Shown: one piece after another, positions 25,101-38,100 of the stretch
Layout: each line of letters opens with the position of its first letter
Position numbering within the stretch: position 1 is the stretch's first letter
From: Coniochaeta sp. PMI_546
Taxonomy: Eukaryota > Ascomycota > Sordariomycetes > Coniochaetales > Coniochaetaceae
DNA length: 64,000 nucleotides
Assembly (NCBI GenBank): GCA_021432605.1
Contig: MU271148.1
Coordinates: 751,362 to 815,361 of the forward strand
Direction: 5' to 3'
The notes under the pieces: model-generated
Database searches by the model: none
What the model was told of the DNA's origin: nothing
The model's input: the letters and a program-made list of their open reading frames with translations, nothing else
Translations under genes and position numbers: made by a program

Positions 25101-27614
25101 AAGGAAGCTCGTACACGACGACGCTGACTGTGGAGTATAGTTACTGTGGTAGTGGATTCCCAGACAGGCATTGTGATTTTTGGCTCTGTCCTGGGTTGAA
25201 CCTTGTTTTCTCAAGTCATAGCGCTCGACAAGATCCACTACTCGCGGCCTGTGCTCTTCTCACAGAAGTCGGGGAATTGACCGCTGATGCAACCATCCAG
25301 GTGTTCGAAGAAGTTGTGAAGAGTTGGTTTGAGCTCGTAGACGATCCGCTTTCATGATTCGGGAGATGAGCCGAAGGCAGAGAGCTGACAATCTCTAGAG
25401 CGAAGAGCAACAACAGAAGGTGCGCTATCAGTATCCGGCATCCGGGCGAGTCAGTCGAGCACGAGGTCCGTGACATCCATTTGCAAATTGCTCGGACTAT
25501 CCGTACCAACCGACTTGGCTGTCAAGTCCAACCGGTAGAGATGCCGAGGCCAAGCCAGCGTACTCGTTGTGGACGAGTGTGCACCTTAGCGGGTCTATGA
25601 TCTACCTGGCCTTGTCCTCGACGCCCAGTCCTTTTGTGAGGTACTCTGATACTCACATATCCTAGGTATCGCACGTGTCGTAGTGCCTGGAGCAATTTTA
25701 GCACTAGTTGCGAGCACGGATGGTTCTCGACCATGGCCGTACTGGCTTATTTCTGGCTGTACAAGGGGAGTCCTGGCATCAAAACGATGCAGATTTTTGT
25801 AGCGCATCCATGGGCCGAATCGACATAGATCGATCGCACTATTGCATCACTCAATTTTCTACTCAGTACGTCACAGGACATGAGAAGACGACTCGAACTG
25901 AAATGAATCGACTTGTCGGAAAGAGCAAAAGAGGAGCACTGGCAGGTTCGAAGGGTGAAGGTATTCCATTCCTTCCAGCTGTGGTCCAGATAAAGTCGAT
26001 CCAGCCGATGCATTTTCTTATGGAAGGAGCGAATGAGAGACGCAGTTGGGCCCCCGGCCAGCACCCCCCTGCCAGCGCCCCTGCCAGTTAGTGGTCAAAG
26101 CTCTCGAGAGTTTGTTGTTGTCATGCAAGATTGTCGATCACTGCTACAATCCATCGCGATTTCGCAGTCCACAAATTCGCTGGCATGCCCCATCTTCTCC
26201 GCTATCTTGGACGTCTAGTTTTACCTCGCCAACCTCAACCATTTCCCCTCACTACCGCGTTCGGACATCCTCCTGCAAGCGGGATTTCTCCTTCAGTCTT
26301 TGACCTTTCTATCAACTTTGCATCGCATCGGAAAGAGGGTCCTGAGATGTACCAGGTAGCACAGGCCGCCATTAGCTCGTCTGAGAAACATGGGACTCTC
26401 CTACGTTATGCAAAGCTAAGTCTAAGTATTTACTGGGTTCAATTCGTTACCAGACTTATGACACTTTGTATGACACTGTGGCTTACCTTGCCCGCTCACT
26501 TGTCGACTCTCTCCCTTGCCGAGTCGTCTACTGTGGTAGTCGTCGCTTGTACGTCGTGCACCGTCAACCCCTGGTAGTCTCAGCCTCGGTGTTCAACTGG
26601 CACACTACCATCGACAGCCACGAACGGCCTCTTGTCTGAAACTGGACCGTTCCGTGCCCACCCACCGACCATTGCAAGCTGATTCTGAAGACCCGGCTCA
26701 GCCGACATCGCATCGTCTTGGAGCTGTTTGCCTGATCTTGTTTCGTTGTCAGCGACACGATCCGATCGGGCAGAATCGTGTCGTCCGCACTGTCGTAGCA
26801 AACATTGGTAACGAGAATGGGCCAATCTCTGCTTCTTCTAGCGGCAGGCTAAGGTTTTTTGCAAACAATGTACTTGTGTCTGCCGATTCTCATATGTGCA
26901 CGTACCAAAGGTAGTGTAGGCCGGGCATCAAGCTGCCAAGAACTTAACTAAATGACAAACACCGTGCCAGAGCTAAAGCCAAAAACCAGCTGAATGTGGA
27001 CCGCTGCTTGCAGTCGATTGAGTACGCTTTTGCTCGATACATAAGTAAGCACATGCAGTAGCCTCGAAACCAAGCTCCAAAAGACTTTTGCCTGCGTACG
27101 ACCCCTAATTATCGTGGAGTGTGCCGTCATACTTGCTTGCTTCTCGCCAAGAACTAGGATTCCACTCTACCCGAGTCCACTCTAGTCTCTCCCTCTAACA
27201 ACCCGTCAATGCGACAGTGACCCCGACCTACTCACACCTGCCACAACACTACGACTTGGCAGTTTTGGTCGGACCCATTCCACCTCCCAGAGCCGTTCGT
27301 GCGAACTAGCTGGATATGCTAGTGCCTGCAGCTGGTCGTTCCTCTTATTTAGCTCCATCGCCTCTCAGTCAAGTGTTCCTGCATTGGCAGAGAGCCGCAG
27401 CTTCCACTAAGACTCATACTCGAACCCCCGGCCTCCCTGGTCGAGATGGCTTGCTAGCCATCTTAAGGCTATATACCCCGGTCTACAAGCTCGCGTATCT
27501 GAACCAGCGTCGACGATCTGGAGCCTGATAAGGGAGCCATCCGCACCTGCAACCCACTCACGGGTCCTTTCCACGAGCCTTCCCGTAAATTCCTGTCCAG
27601 ATCGACACATCATC
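22200..27614. other. Gene-free gap of 5.4 kb
   Basis: No open frame here exceeds about 150 codons, and none shows a domain. The first 900 bases are T/G-rich and contain loosely repeated motifs (listed separately). The right end holds the promoter of the MHYT gene. I see no intact transposon, tRNA or rRNA. Confidence 0.45.
22590..22975 (+). repeat. Degenerate repeat built on a GCTTGATG...TGGCGGT core
   Basis: Three diverged units begin near 22597, 22692 and 22910. Each starts with a form of tGCTTGATGa, followed by a CGTTC/CGTCC element, and ends with a TTGGCGGT-like core (ATCGGCGG in the third). In two units a variant of acGGTT comes next. Spacing is uneven (95 and 218 bases). It may be decayed satellite or 3'-flank sequence of the Ulp1-like gene. 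Confidence 0.3.
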
Positions 27615-30597
27615 ATGTCGACCTCGGAGTCTCATCCGCTCTTCCAGCAATGGAACGGCCACGTTGTCCCGCGGTCCTTCAGTCCGGGCTTCGTGGCGCT
27701 GAGCTTTGTGGTCAGTCTGATCGGCGCGGCGTCGACGCTCGAGTTGATCAATCGTCGAACTGCCCCCAGGGGCAAGTTGAATCAGTAAGACCAAGAATAT
27801 TGCTGATGTTACTTGATTGGATATTGATGCCTTGTGTAGCTTGCTACTGGTCAGCGCCGCTGTCACGATGGGCGGCATCGCCATCTGGTGCATGGTGAGT
27901 TGAGTCCTCTGCACGTTCTCGTTGACATCGTATTCGCTGACGGCCGCAGCACTATATCGGTAACAGAGCGATCACGTTGGGAAACGGGGAGGCGGAACTA
28001 CAAATTGCCTACTCGAGTGGCTTCACCGCGCTGTCATTTTTCGTCCCCATTATAGTCCTCCTGGGAGCCTTCGTCGCCATTGGAACAAGCAGCCGGGTCT
28101 ACTGGTGGCGTGTAGCGACCGGTGGCACGCTCGCCGGAGCGGCCATCTGCGGTATGCACTACCTCGGCAATGCGTCAATCAACAACTACGTCTGTATCTA
28201 CAACTACATCAACGTCGGGTTTTCGGCCCTGATCTCTGTGGCTGCGAGTATGACCGCCTTGGCGCTGTTCTTTGTCTTCCGTGCCTCGTGGACCCATTCG
28301 TGGTGGAAGCGTGGCGGGTCGGCCGTCCTGCTCGCGGGTGCTGTGTCGGGCATGCATTGGTGCGCCTCGACGGGAACGCAATATCGGCTGGTTGAGCTGA
28401 ACAACGGCGTCAACGAGACGTCCCGGAACACCACGGTCATCATTGTTATCTGTCTGTCGGTTGGTGCTATCCTCATCATCGCGGTGTCGGTTTTCTACAC
28501 TGCTCGTATCATGTCGCGGTATGCCAGCAAGGCTCAGCAAGTCGTATTGGCTACGGCTATCTTTGACAAGCATGGCCGGGTACTGGTGAGCCCCGAAGGG
28601 CTGCTGCCGTCGGAGAAAATCACGGATTCGTTCTTGGAGAAGGTATGGAAGACCCGAGATTTCGCACAGCTGGGAGAGAAGAGCACTAACATGCAAGCCA
28701 GACACCCAACGACAATTTCAGCGTAGCACATCCGCTCTTCCAGTGGATGTTCCAAGCTTCGCGCAACTGGTCAAACATCAGCAGCATCGTCAATGTGATG
28801 ATTGACCATCTCGGTCGCCTCCCTCACCAAGGACGAGACGTGTCTAGGAATGGCATCAAGCTGGTCGACGAGCACGGCGAACTGATCGAGAATTACGACA
28901 TCATCTTCAAGGAGCTGTTCTGTGCGGCTGCACGTGCGTTAGCAGAGAAGACAAAGTCAAGTCTGATGCAGGTCGGCATTCTCTGGGACGAGATCCTGCC
29001 CACCGGCACGGGAGGAGACATCCGCCGTCAGCAGCCGTCGTCGCGGAAGAGTCGCCCCTCGAGTGGGAGCGACGACGCCATAGCCGCCGAAAAGGGAGAC
29101 ATCCAACACCAGTCCCGGATCCAGGAGCTGTACCGTGGTTCGCTCATGTTTCTGGTCCGGAAGGTGGAATCATCGCGTGAAGTGACCGATCTCGAGGCAG
29201 CCGGCTACCGATTCGCGGACCTGCGCCAGGTCTCCGGCATCATCAGCTCCAGCATGCAGATCAAGACGGACAATTTCGAAGCCCGGCTGGCCAACATGGC
29301 CAAGTACGCGCAGGAGGATAGCTCGAGGCTCTTGCCCGGCGTGCACCTGGGCTTCTTTGCGGTGAGAGCGCGAGTCGGCAGCCAGGGTTTCGATATCCTT
29401 GTGCGCAGCGAGGCACGACACCTCCTCCCCTCGGTTGAGATGCCGGTAGATCATCTAGAGCCGTGGCAGCTCGACTTCTTGAAACAACTCGACGGCTTTA
29501 CCCCATCACGCGTTGTGAAGGCCCTCGAAAACAGGAAGACCCTCTCTGCGCAGGACTTCTTCGCATCCCAGTTCCTCGCCAGCCTAAAGCAGCTCCGCGA
29601 CGAGATTGAAGACGACATTTTCGAAGAAGCCACGCTCACATCCAAGGTCGTCCGAATCCCCTGCCGACCAGGCACAGCCTCGTCATCGACAAGAAACACG
29701 GCCAGCCTGATCGCTTTCAAGCTCGTCATCCCGATCCACTCCCACATCCGATGCCCGGGGCTGGAATTCGTGCCCCTGAGCCTCTTCAAGGTGCACCAGC
29801 TGGCCTACAAAGACTCGCCGCACAACCTCATCTTCTCCCGCTCCGTGCACCGCGAGATATCCCCCATCCTCAACACGATCCCCATCGTCGTCCAATCCAA
29901 GGCGGGCAGAACGGCCGCGCCACAACCCCGCGGATTATCGCTAGCGCCGACACCGGTACAGCGCCTGCGATGGTGGTTCTCGCGCCGCAAGCCGAGCACC
30001 GGTCTGCCAACCACGGTCGACGCAGACGGCAACCCCATCCCGACCGTCTACAGGAGGCCGGAGTCCAACCACTCGAGCTCCACGCTCAAGCTCTGGAACC
30101 CCAGCCAGAACAGAGACAACTCCCGACCCGGCGAGCGGAGCAACAGCTGGCAAGGCGAGGGCGACGAGAACACGCCCAAAGGCAGCTCGACCTTTGACGT
30201 GGTCGAGCGGTACGCCTCGCCTCCCGGCAGCACGACGTCGGAACTACCGCGCGCGTCGCCAGGGGCGGCCCAGGTCGCGCAGCGGCCGGATCCGTACCAT
30301 GCCCCGGGCTCCTTCGGCGGCATCATGGTCTCTCAGGAGATCACGGTCAACGTCGTCGATGCCGGCGCGGACGGTGTGGGTGCGGGCGGCGCGTCGGGCA
30401 AGAAGACCACGAATACCGGCAGCGGCAACAGGAGACCGTCGGCGGCTGGTTCTCGGGCCGAGAAGAGCGTGGAGACTGTGGCGATCGAGATGCAGCCGCT
30501 CGGGCACAAGGCTGGCGTCACGGTGCAGGCTGAGAGTGTGGCTGAGGCCATGACGTTTGTGGATGAGCTGTTTGCTGTCTGTGTTGAGTGGCGCTGA
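27615..30597 (+). CDS. MHYT-domain integral membrane sensor protein, about 937 residues
   Basis: MHYT domains are multi-helix membrane units, proposed to sense diatomic gases or redox through conserved Met/His pairs. Four exons are read: 27615-27784, 27840-27894, 27950-28642 and 28702-30597, all in frame. Splicing of intron 2 creates the first M-H-Y motif (C-M-H-Y-I-G-N). The second is G-M-H-Y-L-G-N and the third G-M-H-W-C-A-S, each placed near a membrane helix. About seven hydrophobic helices lie in residues 25-300. The remaining 630 residues are a soluble, probably cytosolic tail with no catalytic motif that I can name. Its end, about residues 720-900, is low-complexity Ser/Pro/Gly. No GGDEF, EAL or kinase signature is seen, unlike the bacterial MHYT fusions. 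The partner and signal are unknown. Confidence 0.88.
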
Positions 30598-32361
30598 TAC
30601 CTGGCGCTATGAATGTGTGAATGTAAAGGTACCATGATATATAATGTGATATATGGGTAATGTGTTTGGTATCGGATGGATGGTGGGTAGTTTTCTTCAA
30701 GGTGTACAGGCAGGACGGGTTACCTTTGGCGTCTCATTTTGGAGAGGAAGAAAGGTTCTTGGATATGCATTGGGGGGAAAGGATGGTAATACCATTTATG
30801 AAGAGGATAATACTGTGATATCAGATAAATACTTGGTTAGAATACAATATGCCATCCATCATTGGCTGTTTTCGGGCTTTGTAGTGTAGGAAACACGATA
30901 TAACCTCCGTCTCGCCTCATGTTCTGCTGCTGAGACGATCGCCTGTTATCAAGGTGCTAACACGTCCTGGTGCCCCTTGGAACATACTTGATAGACACCG
31001 AAGATACAAAGAAAGGTGTGCAAGCCACATTTTCGTACAGCCAAATGCCACCAAAGACAATGCTGCTGATCAGGATGTAGCAATGCACCCTAATAGCTCA
31101 GAGACATCATCGCATCGTCTAGTCATCGGGAGCGCCAAGAGTCAGGATGGGAGAGGCCGATATACAGCATGTCGTTCACTTGTTTGGCCAGCCAGTAACC
31201 ACCAAGTTTGAACCTATCAGGTACCATGTATCTACTTACCTACGGGACGGCGTAACTGAGTTTGCGCAATGCGTGGCTCAAGTTTGAGATCGTCTCTATG
31301 GCCTAGATGGGCATGGGTAAGCGTCCTTTTGTTTTTGTATACTCTGGAAAAGAACAAAGCAATCAAATCTACCATTGAATATCGAGCTGACCTGAGATTG
31401 AAGTGCTGTCGCAGAGGACAGGTTGCGGCCGGATTAACCTCTCTTCTACTCGCCGGCCCCTAATTGGAGGAAACTCTAATTTCCGCCCAGCTAGCGCCGT
31501 CCAGTCGGGTCGCCAGCTGGGACCACGCACGTTGGAGGTGCAGGAGAGTCGCCTCGTTTGCCCATTTTGCCGGATCTGGCTGGATGCACCTCGCGCTTTG
31601 AACCCCGAAATTTCTGATCTGATGAGCTTCTCCGCGTGGGGGGTAACAGGGCGCCTTCTTTTCCATGACGGCCTGCTTCTGTGTAGGTAGAAATAGCTTT
31701 GTTCGTCCGTGCTTGCCGGGAGGAGTCTACTTGTGTCAGCTACATGTATTATTATTTATCATGGATACATAGAAAGGCACCGTCTCCTCTTTTCTCTTCG
31801 TCGTTCTGTCGTTCCGTGCAGTTGACGGAAGAGCTAGCAGTGCTAGGGTTGTGTGCTAAGTGGAATGCTGGAAGCTATCTTCGCCCTCGGGGTAATGATC
31901 TGCTCTCGCTCGTCCTGAGCTTGTATCCACCGAGACGAGCTTCCGTCCTTAGCGACCCTGCGGACCACTTCCCCAGACTTTGTCGTTTCTGGGGTAATTC
32001 GGTGCGAGTGCATGTCGTGCGCCATCTTGAAGTGAGTTTGAAACTTACGAAAGCTTTCACTTCTGAACACTTTGGTCGGGTTTGTCGCGTCTATTGCTGG
32101 TGTTCACATGTGAATCGCAGATTCAACGCTAACGTCTTGGGTTATCACCAGTTGCGTCATAGTGAGTGGATCCGCGACTTACAAGACAGAGCACCCGAAC
32201 AGCATCAGGCCATTGCCGGACCTCGAACTCTGCATTGCCGGTTCAGACTCTCAATTGCCGCGCCTTGCTTCTGAAGAATAGGTTGGCGGGCGCAACAGGG
32301 CTGGATCCAGCTCGGCCAGCAACAGATATAGAATACCCGTCAGTATCGACACACTGCCACC
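30598..32361. other. Gene-free stretch between MHYT and Gut2 genes
   Basis: Short frames only. The final 600 bases probably contain the promoter and leader of the glycerol-3-phosphate dehydrogenase gene. Nothing else is recognised. Confidence 0.45.
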
Positions 32362-34473
32362 ATGTCCGGATTTACAAGAGCTCGCTCCGGCCTCCGGCGC
32401 CTGGCATTACCAGCGGGCCTCACAATCCTCGGAGGCAGCGCCTTGTACTACGTCTACCGCCCGCGGAACATACCCGGCTACGAAGGCGCAGCCGTGCCAC
32501 CACCCATCTTCGGCGCCGACGGCACCTTCAAGCTTCCTCGCTTCCCACGCATAAAATCCCGAGACGAGCAGATTGCCGACCTGAGAAAGAGCGGCACCGC
32601 TGGCAAAGATGAGGAATATGATATGCTGGTCATTGGCGCCGGCGCGACAGGCGCCGGTGTAGCCCTCGACGCTGCGACGCGGGGCCTCAAGGTCGCGGTC
32701 GTCGAGAGGGACGACTTCAGCAGCGGCACGAGCAGCAAGAGTACAAAGCTGGTGCACGGCGGCGTGCGGTATCTCGAGAAGGCCGTCTGGAACCTCGACT
32801 GGGCGCAGTATCAGCTCGTCAGGGAGGCGCTGAAAGAGCGCAAGTACTTCCTGCAGACGGCGCCACATCTGAGCATGTGGCTGCCCATCATGCTGCCGTT
32901 GGACAAGTGGTGGAAAGCGCCGTACTACTGGGCCGGCACCAAGTTCTATGACTTCCTCGCCGGGAGTGAGGGCATTGAGAGCTCATACTTCCTGACCAAG
33001 AGCAAAGCGATCGATGCCTTCCCTATGCTGAAGCAGACGGACTTGGTTGGCGCGCTGGTGTACTATGACGGAGCTCATAATGACTCGCGCATGAACGTCT
33101 CTATTGGAATGACTGCTGCGCTTTATGGCGCCACTGTGGTCAATCATATGGAAGTCACAGGCCTCAAGAAGGACGCCAATGGCAGGTTATGCGGCGCTAC
33201 GGTCAAGGACTGCATCAGGGAGCTAAACGGTCAGGCACCGGACGAGTTCGAGATTAAGGCCAAGTGCATCGTCAACTGCACAGGACCCTTCACGGACGGC
33301 ATCCGTAAAATGGATGATCCTGGCTGCAAGGAGATTGTCGCGCCTGCTTCAGGCGTCCATGTCATCCTCCCAGGCTACTACAGCCCAGGCAAGATGGGCT
33401 TGATCGATCCATCCACATCAGATGGACGTGTCATCTTCTTCCTCCCATGGCAGGGCAACACTATCGCGGGAACAACGGACGAACCAGCGGTTGTCACCAA
33501 AGACCCCCTTCCAGACGAGAAATCCATCCAGTGGATTCTCAACGAGATCAGCCATTACCTCTCTCCCGACATCAACGTCCGCCGCGGCGACGTGCTAGCC
33601 GCCTGGTCCGGTCTACGACCACTGGTAAAGGACCCCAAGGCCAAAAACACCGAGTCGCTCGTCCGCAACCACCTCGTGGACATCTCCGAGTCGGGCCTGC
33701 TCACCTGCGCGGGCGGTAAGTGGACCACCTACCGGCAGATGGCCGAGGAGTGCGTCGACGCCGCTATTGCCGAGTTTGGTCTTCAGACGCGCCCTGTGAC
33801 CAACGCGCCGCGGGTCAGCGGTACGGAGCAGATCGACGACAATGCCATTCTCAACGGATCATGTCAGACACACCAAGTCAGACTGATTGGCGCGCACGGT
33901 TTCAGCAGAACGCTGTTCATCCATCTAATCCAGCATTTTGGCGTCGAGACAGAAGTCGCGAAGCATCTGACCGAGAGCTACGGCGACCGTGCTTGGCGGG
34001 TAGCTGCGCTGTGCAAACCGACAGACAAGAGGTTTCCTGCGCGCGGCGAGCGCATCTCATTGCTGTATCCGTTCGTCGACGGAGAGGTCCGGTATGCGGT
34101 CCGTCACGAGTATGCCCAGACGGCTGTGGACGTTCTGGCCAGGAGAACGCGGCTGGCCTTCTTGAATGCGCAGGCGACGCTCGAGGCGCTCCCGAAGATC
34201 ATTGACATCATGAGCGAGGAGCTGAATTGGGACAAGAAGCGACAGGACAAGGAGTGGAAGAATAGTAAGTTTTCGTCAAAGGTATGACAGAGAGCGCTGC
34301 GAATGCTGACCAGTTGGCGTGTAGCTGTCGCCTTCCTTGAGTCGATGGGATTGCCTAAGCCGATGCTATCGGCCACGAGGAAGCAGGTAGAGCAGGGCAA
34401 GATCGACTTCTCTACGTCGCTAGAATATAAGATGTACTCGAGGCACGACAAAGTCATCGAGGAGGAGGCCTGA
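32362..34473 (+). CDS. GUT2: Mitochondrial FAD-dependent glycerol-3-phosphate dehydrogenase
   Basis: This enzyme oxidises glycerol-3-phosphate to dihydroxyacetone phosphate on the outer face of the inner mitochondrial membrane and passes electrons to ubiquinone. It serves glycerol use and the glycerol-phosphate shuttle. Two exons, 32362-34264 and 34325-34473, join as K-N|T-V-A-F-L-E-S and encode about 683 residues; yeast Gut2 has 649. The N-terminus is basic (T-R-A-R-S-G-L-R-R) and is followed by a short hydrophobic segment, residues about 14-32, fitting mitochondrial import and membrane attachment. The FAD fold V-I-G-A-G-A-T-G-A-G lies near residue 90, followed by R-D-D-F-S-S-G-T-S-S-K-S-T-K and H-G-G-V-R-Y-L. 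The late motif G-G-K-W-T-T-Y-R-Q-M-A is present near residue 451. No EF-hand is visible. Family and role are secure. Confidence 0.96.
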
Positions 34474-35172
34474 GCTTGGGACTCGGCGTCCGTTCTCGAC
34501 GGGGTGGTGGCCTTCTTTTTCTGTGTCTGGGTAAAGGGCTGGGAGCATATGCATCTTTGGGCGGGCTAAAGTTGTGCTTGCTTGGAATCTCCTGTATGTA
34601 TTCCGTTTATCTGTTTCTAATGTGTCTAAGTTTCTGTTCCAACGCCTCTTTGAGTATTGTGGCTCTGGAAGAACACCGGAATCTCAAGCTTTTTGTCTCT
34701 CCAGGACATTTCAGGACACAGCTCCTTCGAGAGGAACAAACTTCGACCTGGCCGGGTTGACTTACCTCGTCGCAACTTCCCATCCGATCAGGGTCTTACC
34801 CTAGAATCACAACTGCACACCGGGAGGGTTTAGGAAGGACCGAACAGGGCTTGACGGCGTCGCAGGACTGCGGCGACTACCCCTTCGCTTTTAAAGTTTT
34901 CACGGCACAAACGCCGTCAAACCTTCTCACCGAGTGCTTTACCGGCGGAGTACCATCTCTATCACTACTGCCCTTTATCGAAAGGGTTGTCGCCGAAGAT
35001 GTCCACATTAAATAGTTCGGCTCGCCCACTCTACGATCTCGTGTTAGGTATTATACAGCTACTGCAGCATATGCCGCCCTTCTTCTCCAGAGCATCCATT
35101 GTCGGGAATACCCCTTGGAAGCCACTGGACGCATATACTTAACCTTGTCTTCCTATCCACAGTCTCGTCAAA
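34474..35172. other. Intergenic stretch with an inverted repeat
   Basis: No gene is seen here. It includes the inverted repeat listed separately and the likely promoter of the repeat-protein gene at 35173. Confidence 0.45.
34851..34920. repeat. Perfect 10-base inverted repeat with 50-base loop
   Basis: TTGACGGCGT at 34851-34860 is exactly complementary to ACGCCGTCAA at 34911-34920. The pairing does not extend inward or outward. It could be a paired regulator site upstream of 35173, a hairpin in RNA, or chance. Confidence 0.4.
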
Positions 35173-38100
35173 ATGTACGGTCCACAACTGCCGCCCATGA
35201 CCGACGCCGAGCGGCGGGAAGCCCGCCTCGAAGATATGAAACGACACATTGCGGAGCTGCAACAGCAGGTTGATGACTTGGAAGGCAAGCCTTCGACAGG
35301 GAAACAAAAGATGATGGAGTCAATTACCGAGGCTAATAACAAAGAGCCTAGCTCGCCGAGTCCTCCTGCAGCGTCAAGCCCTCGAAGCTCGAGAGTTGAC
35401 CCTCCGATCACGAAAATAAGGCTGAAAATACGGGATCCGGGCCCATCAAACCAGCCTGGATCATTCCCCGAGCCCAACACATGGCATAACCCCGCGCTGA
35501 TGAAACGTATGTTTGTTGATGGGTGCCCAAATTTATCAGGACAGCCTGCCCAACAGGACCATACCAGTCAACACTGGTCGGAATATTGGTCCAGGGGAAG
35601 ACTAGACATGGAATCCGCAGCAGGACCAAGAACAGGATCACCTACAAGGTCACGAGTGCAGCCAGACTGGGACGAACCGCTATTTTTGCACACACCACAG
35701 AGAGACATGGGATACGGCGGTGACTGCATCATTATTGGTGGTCGGGCAGCCGATGACATGGACTTTGATTCCATGGATGGAAATTCGGAGGAATCAGTGA
35801 CCAGCAGCGAGGAGGATGACAGTGCAAATGGGTCGGGCTAGAAGCCTCGTACGGAGGCGGTGGACGAGTTCGGTATATATCAGGCAGTGAGAGACATTGG
35901 TCGTGATAGAAAGGAATCCACAAACGCGGACGGAACGCAATATCCAGAGACACCGCTGTCACCAAGGCCGAGCGAGGATGACACATCTCTGGCGGCACGC
36001 ATGATCAAAGAAGCTAGAGAGAAACAAGAGGCCGCCGATGCGGCGTATGCTCTCAAACTACAGGAGGAGATCAATATGGACTATGAAGCATCTATTTCGA
36101 CAAGCAGTGGGACGCCCTCTACCCCGGCTTGCGAGGCACCTTTTTCGCCGGCGTTTTCGATACCTGACTATGATCATCGTCGCGAGACCCGAGATTACGA
36201 GTGTGGGGATGATGGACGTGACTTGCAGGCTGAGTCCCGGCCGGTCTTCTACAACACTTTTGAAGCGCCTACTTCTCCCAGTTACGAGGCAACCTCTCCG
36301 CAATCAGAGGGATCCCGCCGTCGTAAGAGCGAATATTTGACATCTCCACGAGCAGAGAAGCGCCAGAAAGTCCACGCGGATGATGGCGTGGCTTCTGTGG
36401 CCAGAGCGCCGGGTGACAGAGGGACCTTTGCTACTTGTCTCAGAGGGGAACCATCCACACAACGTTCTCCCCAACCCAAGCCCTCGGAGCTGTTTGCCCC
36501 TGATGTATGCGGTGTTGGGGAAGCCGGACAGGTATGCGTTGCTTCGACGCCCACATCTTCATCTCTTCAGCCGATGGCTGTTTCTCCGCCGCCATCCGCA
36601 CCGATGACAACTAGGGACGGAGCCTACAATGATCCAGAGTCGCTTGAACGGTGGCGTCATACCGACTATGCGACCTTCAGTGCAGACGACAAGGCACTTT
36701 TAAAGGCGGATGATGCGCAGCTGAAAGAGATCGAAGAGGGAGAAGTTATGGATTCGCATCTTGACCCAGAGCCTCATTTAGTACCATGGCGCCACTTGAT
36801 CTTTGCGGATGAGGAGAGGCTCGATTTGATGCGTAAGGCCGACCCGGCACTGCTGTGGCCGGAGGAGAGGGCACAGCTGGATGAGGATAACGTGCGACTA
36901 GCGGCACGCGAAAAACGAGGGTTCAAACATCCAGATACCATTTCTGACATGGAAGTCTCCCCAAATCTAACTGATGGCATCATCAAAAGCACCGAAACGT
37001 CGAACCTGAACCCGGGCCCAACACAAGGATTGGCCCTGACCGGTGCAGGGCCTGATCCAGCGCAATGGCATCACGAGAATTCATCATATGCAGTAGAGGA
37101 GAGCCTCAAGCTGATACGGCGTGCTGACCCAGCTCTATTAACGCCAGAAGAGAGGTGGGTACTAAAGACATGTGAAGCCCGACAGAGCAACATCGAAGGC
37201 ACAGAGCTTAAATACGCTTGTGCTACGCCCTGGCGCCACGTGGACGCAGACGAAGACCGGGTGGCGCTGATGCGTGGTGCCCCCTTGTGGCTGTTGAGTC
37301 CCGGCGAGAGAGCGTTACTGGATGGGTATTATGAGGGTTGGTTGCAGATGACAGGTGGAGAGAAGCCTCCGCAGTGCCTGACACCATGGCGCCACGACGC
37401 ACAATCAGCGGAAGAGCTGTTGGCGCTGATGCGTTGTGCAGACCCTGCAGAACTGGATGAAGAGGAGAGGGAGCTTGTGAGACAGGATGATGTGCAGCGA
37501 GGAACGAGACTGAGGATCTCGTCTGATGGATCGCATCCGATCCAGTCTACATCTCGTATGAGCCCCGAGTTCATGCAAATGTGGTCAGATCCAGGAGCAC
37601 CAAGGCCCATGGAGACATCACCGCCTGGACTACGCGATGATACACCAGCCCCGAGAGGTCCTAGCACCCCGCGACCCCGTTCCTTAGAGTCCGATGAGCC
37701 GTGGCCGGAACTGAGCCACAACACACGAACCCCGACGCCTCCAGCCGCCCCGCGGCCCAGCTTTCTAGAGCTTGATGACCCGTTAGAAGACCTCGATGAA
37801 TCAACGGAAACACTCGGTATCCACTCCATCCGGCTCCCCATCACTCCTTACCTCCCCACCCGCCAGGAATACCTCGAAGAGAACGCCGCAATATTCCTCT
37901 CCACTGCCGGGAATTTGAAGGGCCGCATGGTGGCTCCACCTCCGGTGCCGCCTAAGCCAGCCAGGCTACGGTCCGGTCAACGCCACCTGTCCCTTCATCC
38001 ATTTGAGCAAGACATCGTTGCGGCCAACATCGCCCTCGGCATGGCAGGTGCAGCCATGGAAGGAAACACCAATGGCAAAGCCGCTGAGTCCGTCTCTACT

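Noticed and set aside
27405-27485. Possible minus-strand tRNA with a GGGTTCGAGT-like T-loop
   Set aside because: The bases flanking the loop do not pair as a T-stem, and no complete cloverleaf can be drawn.
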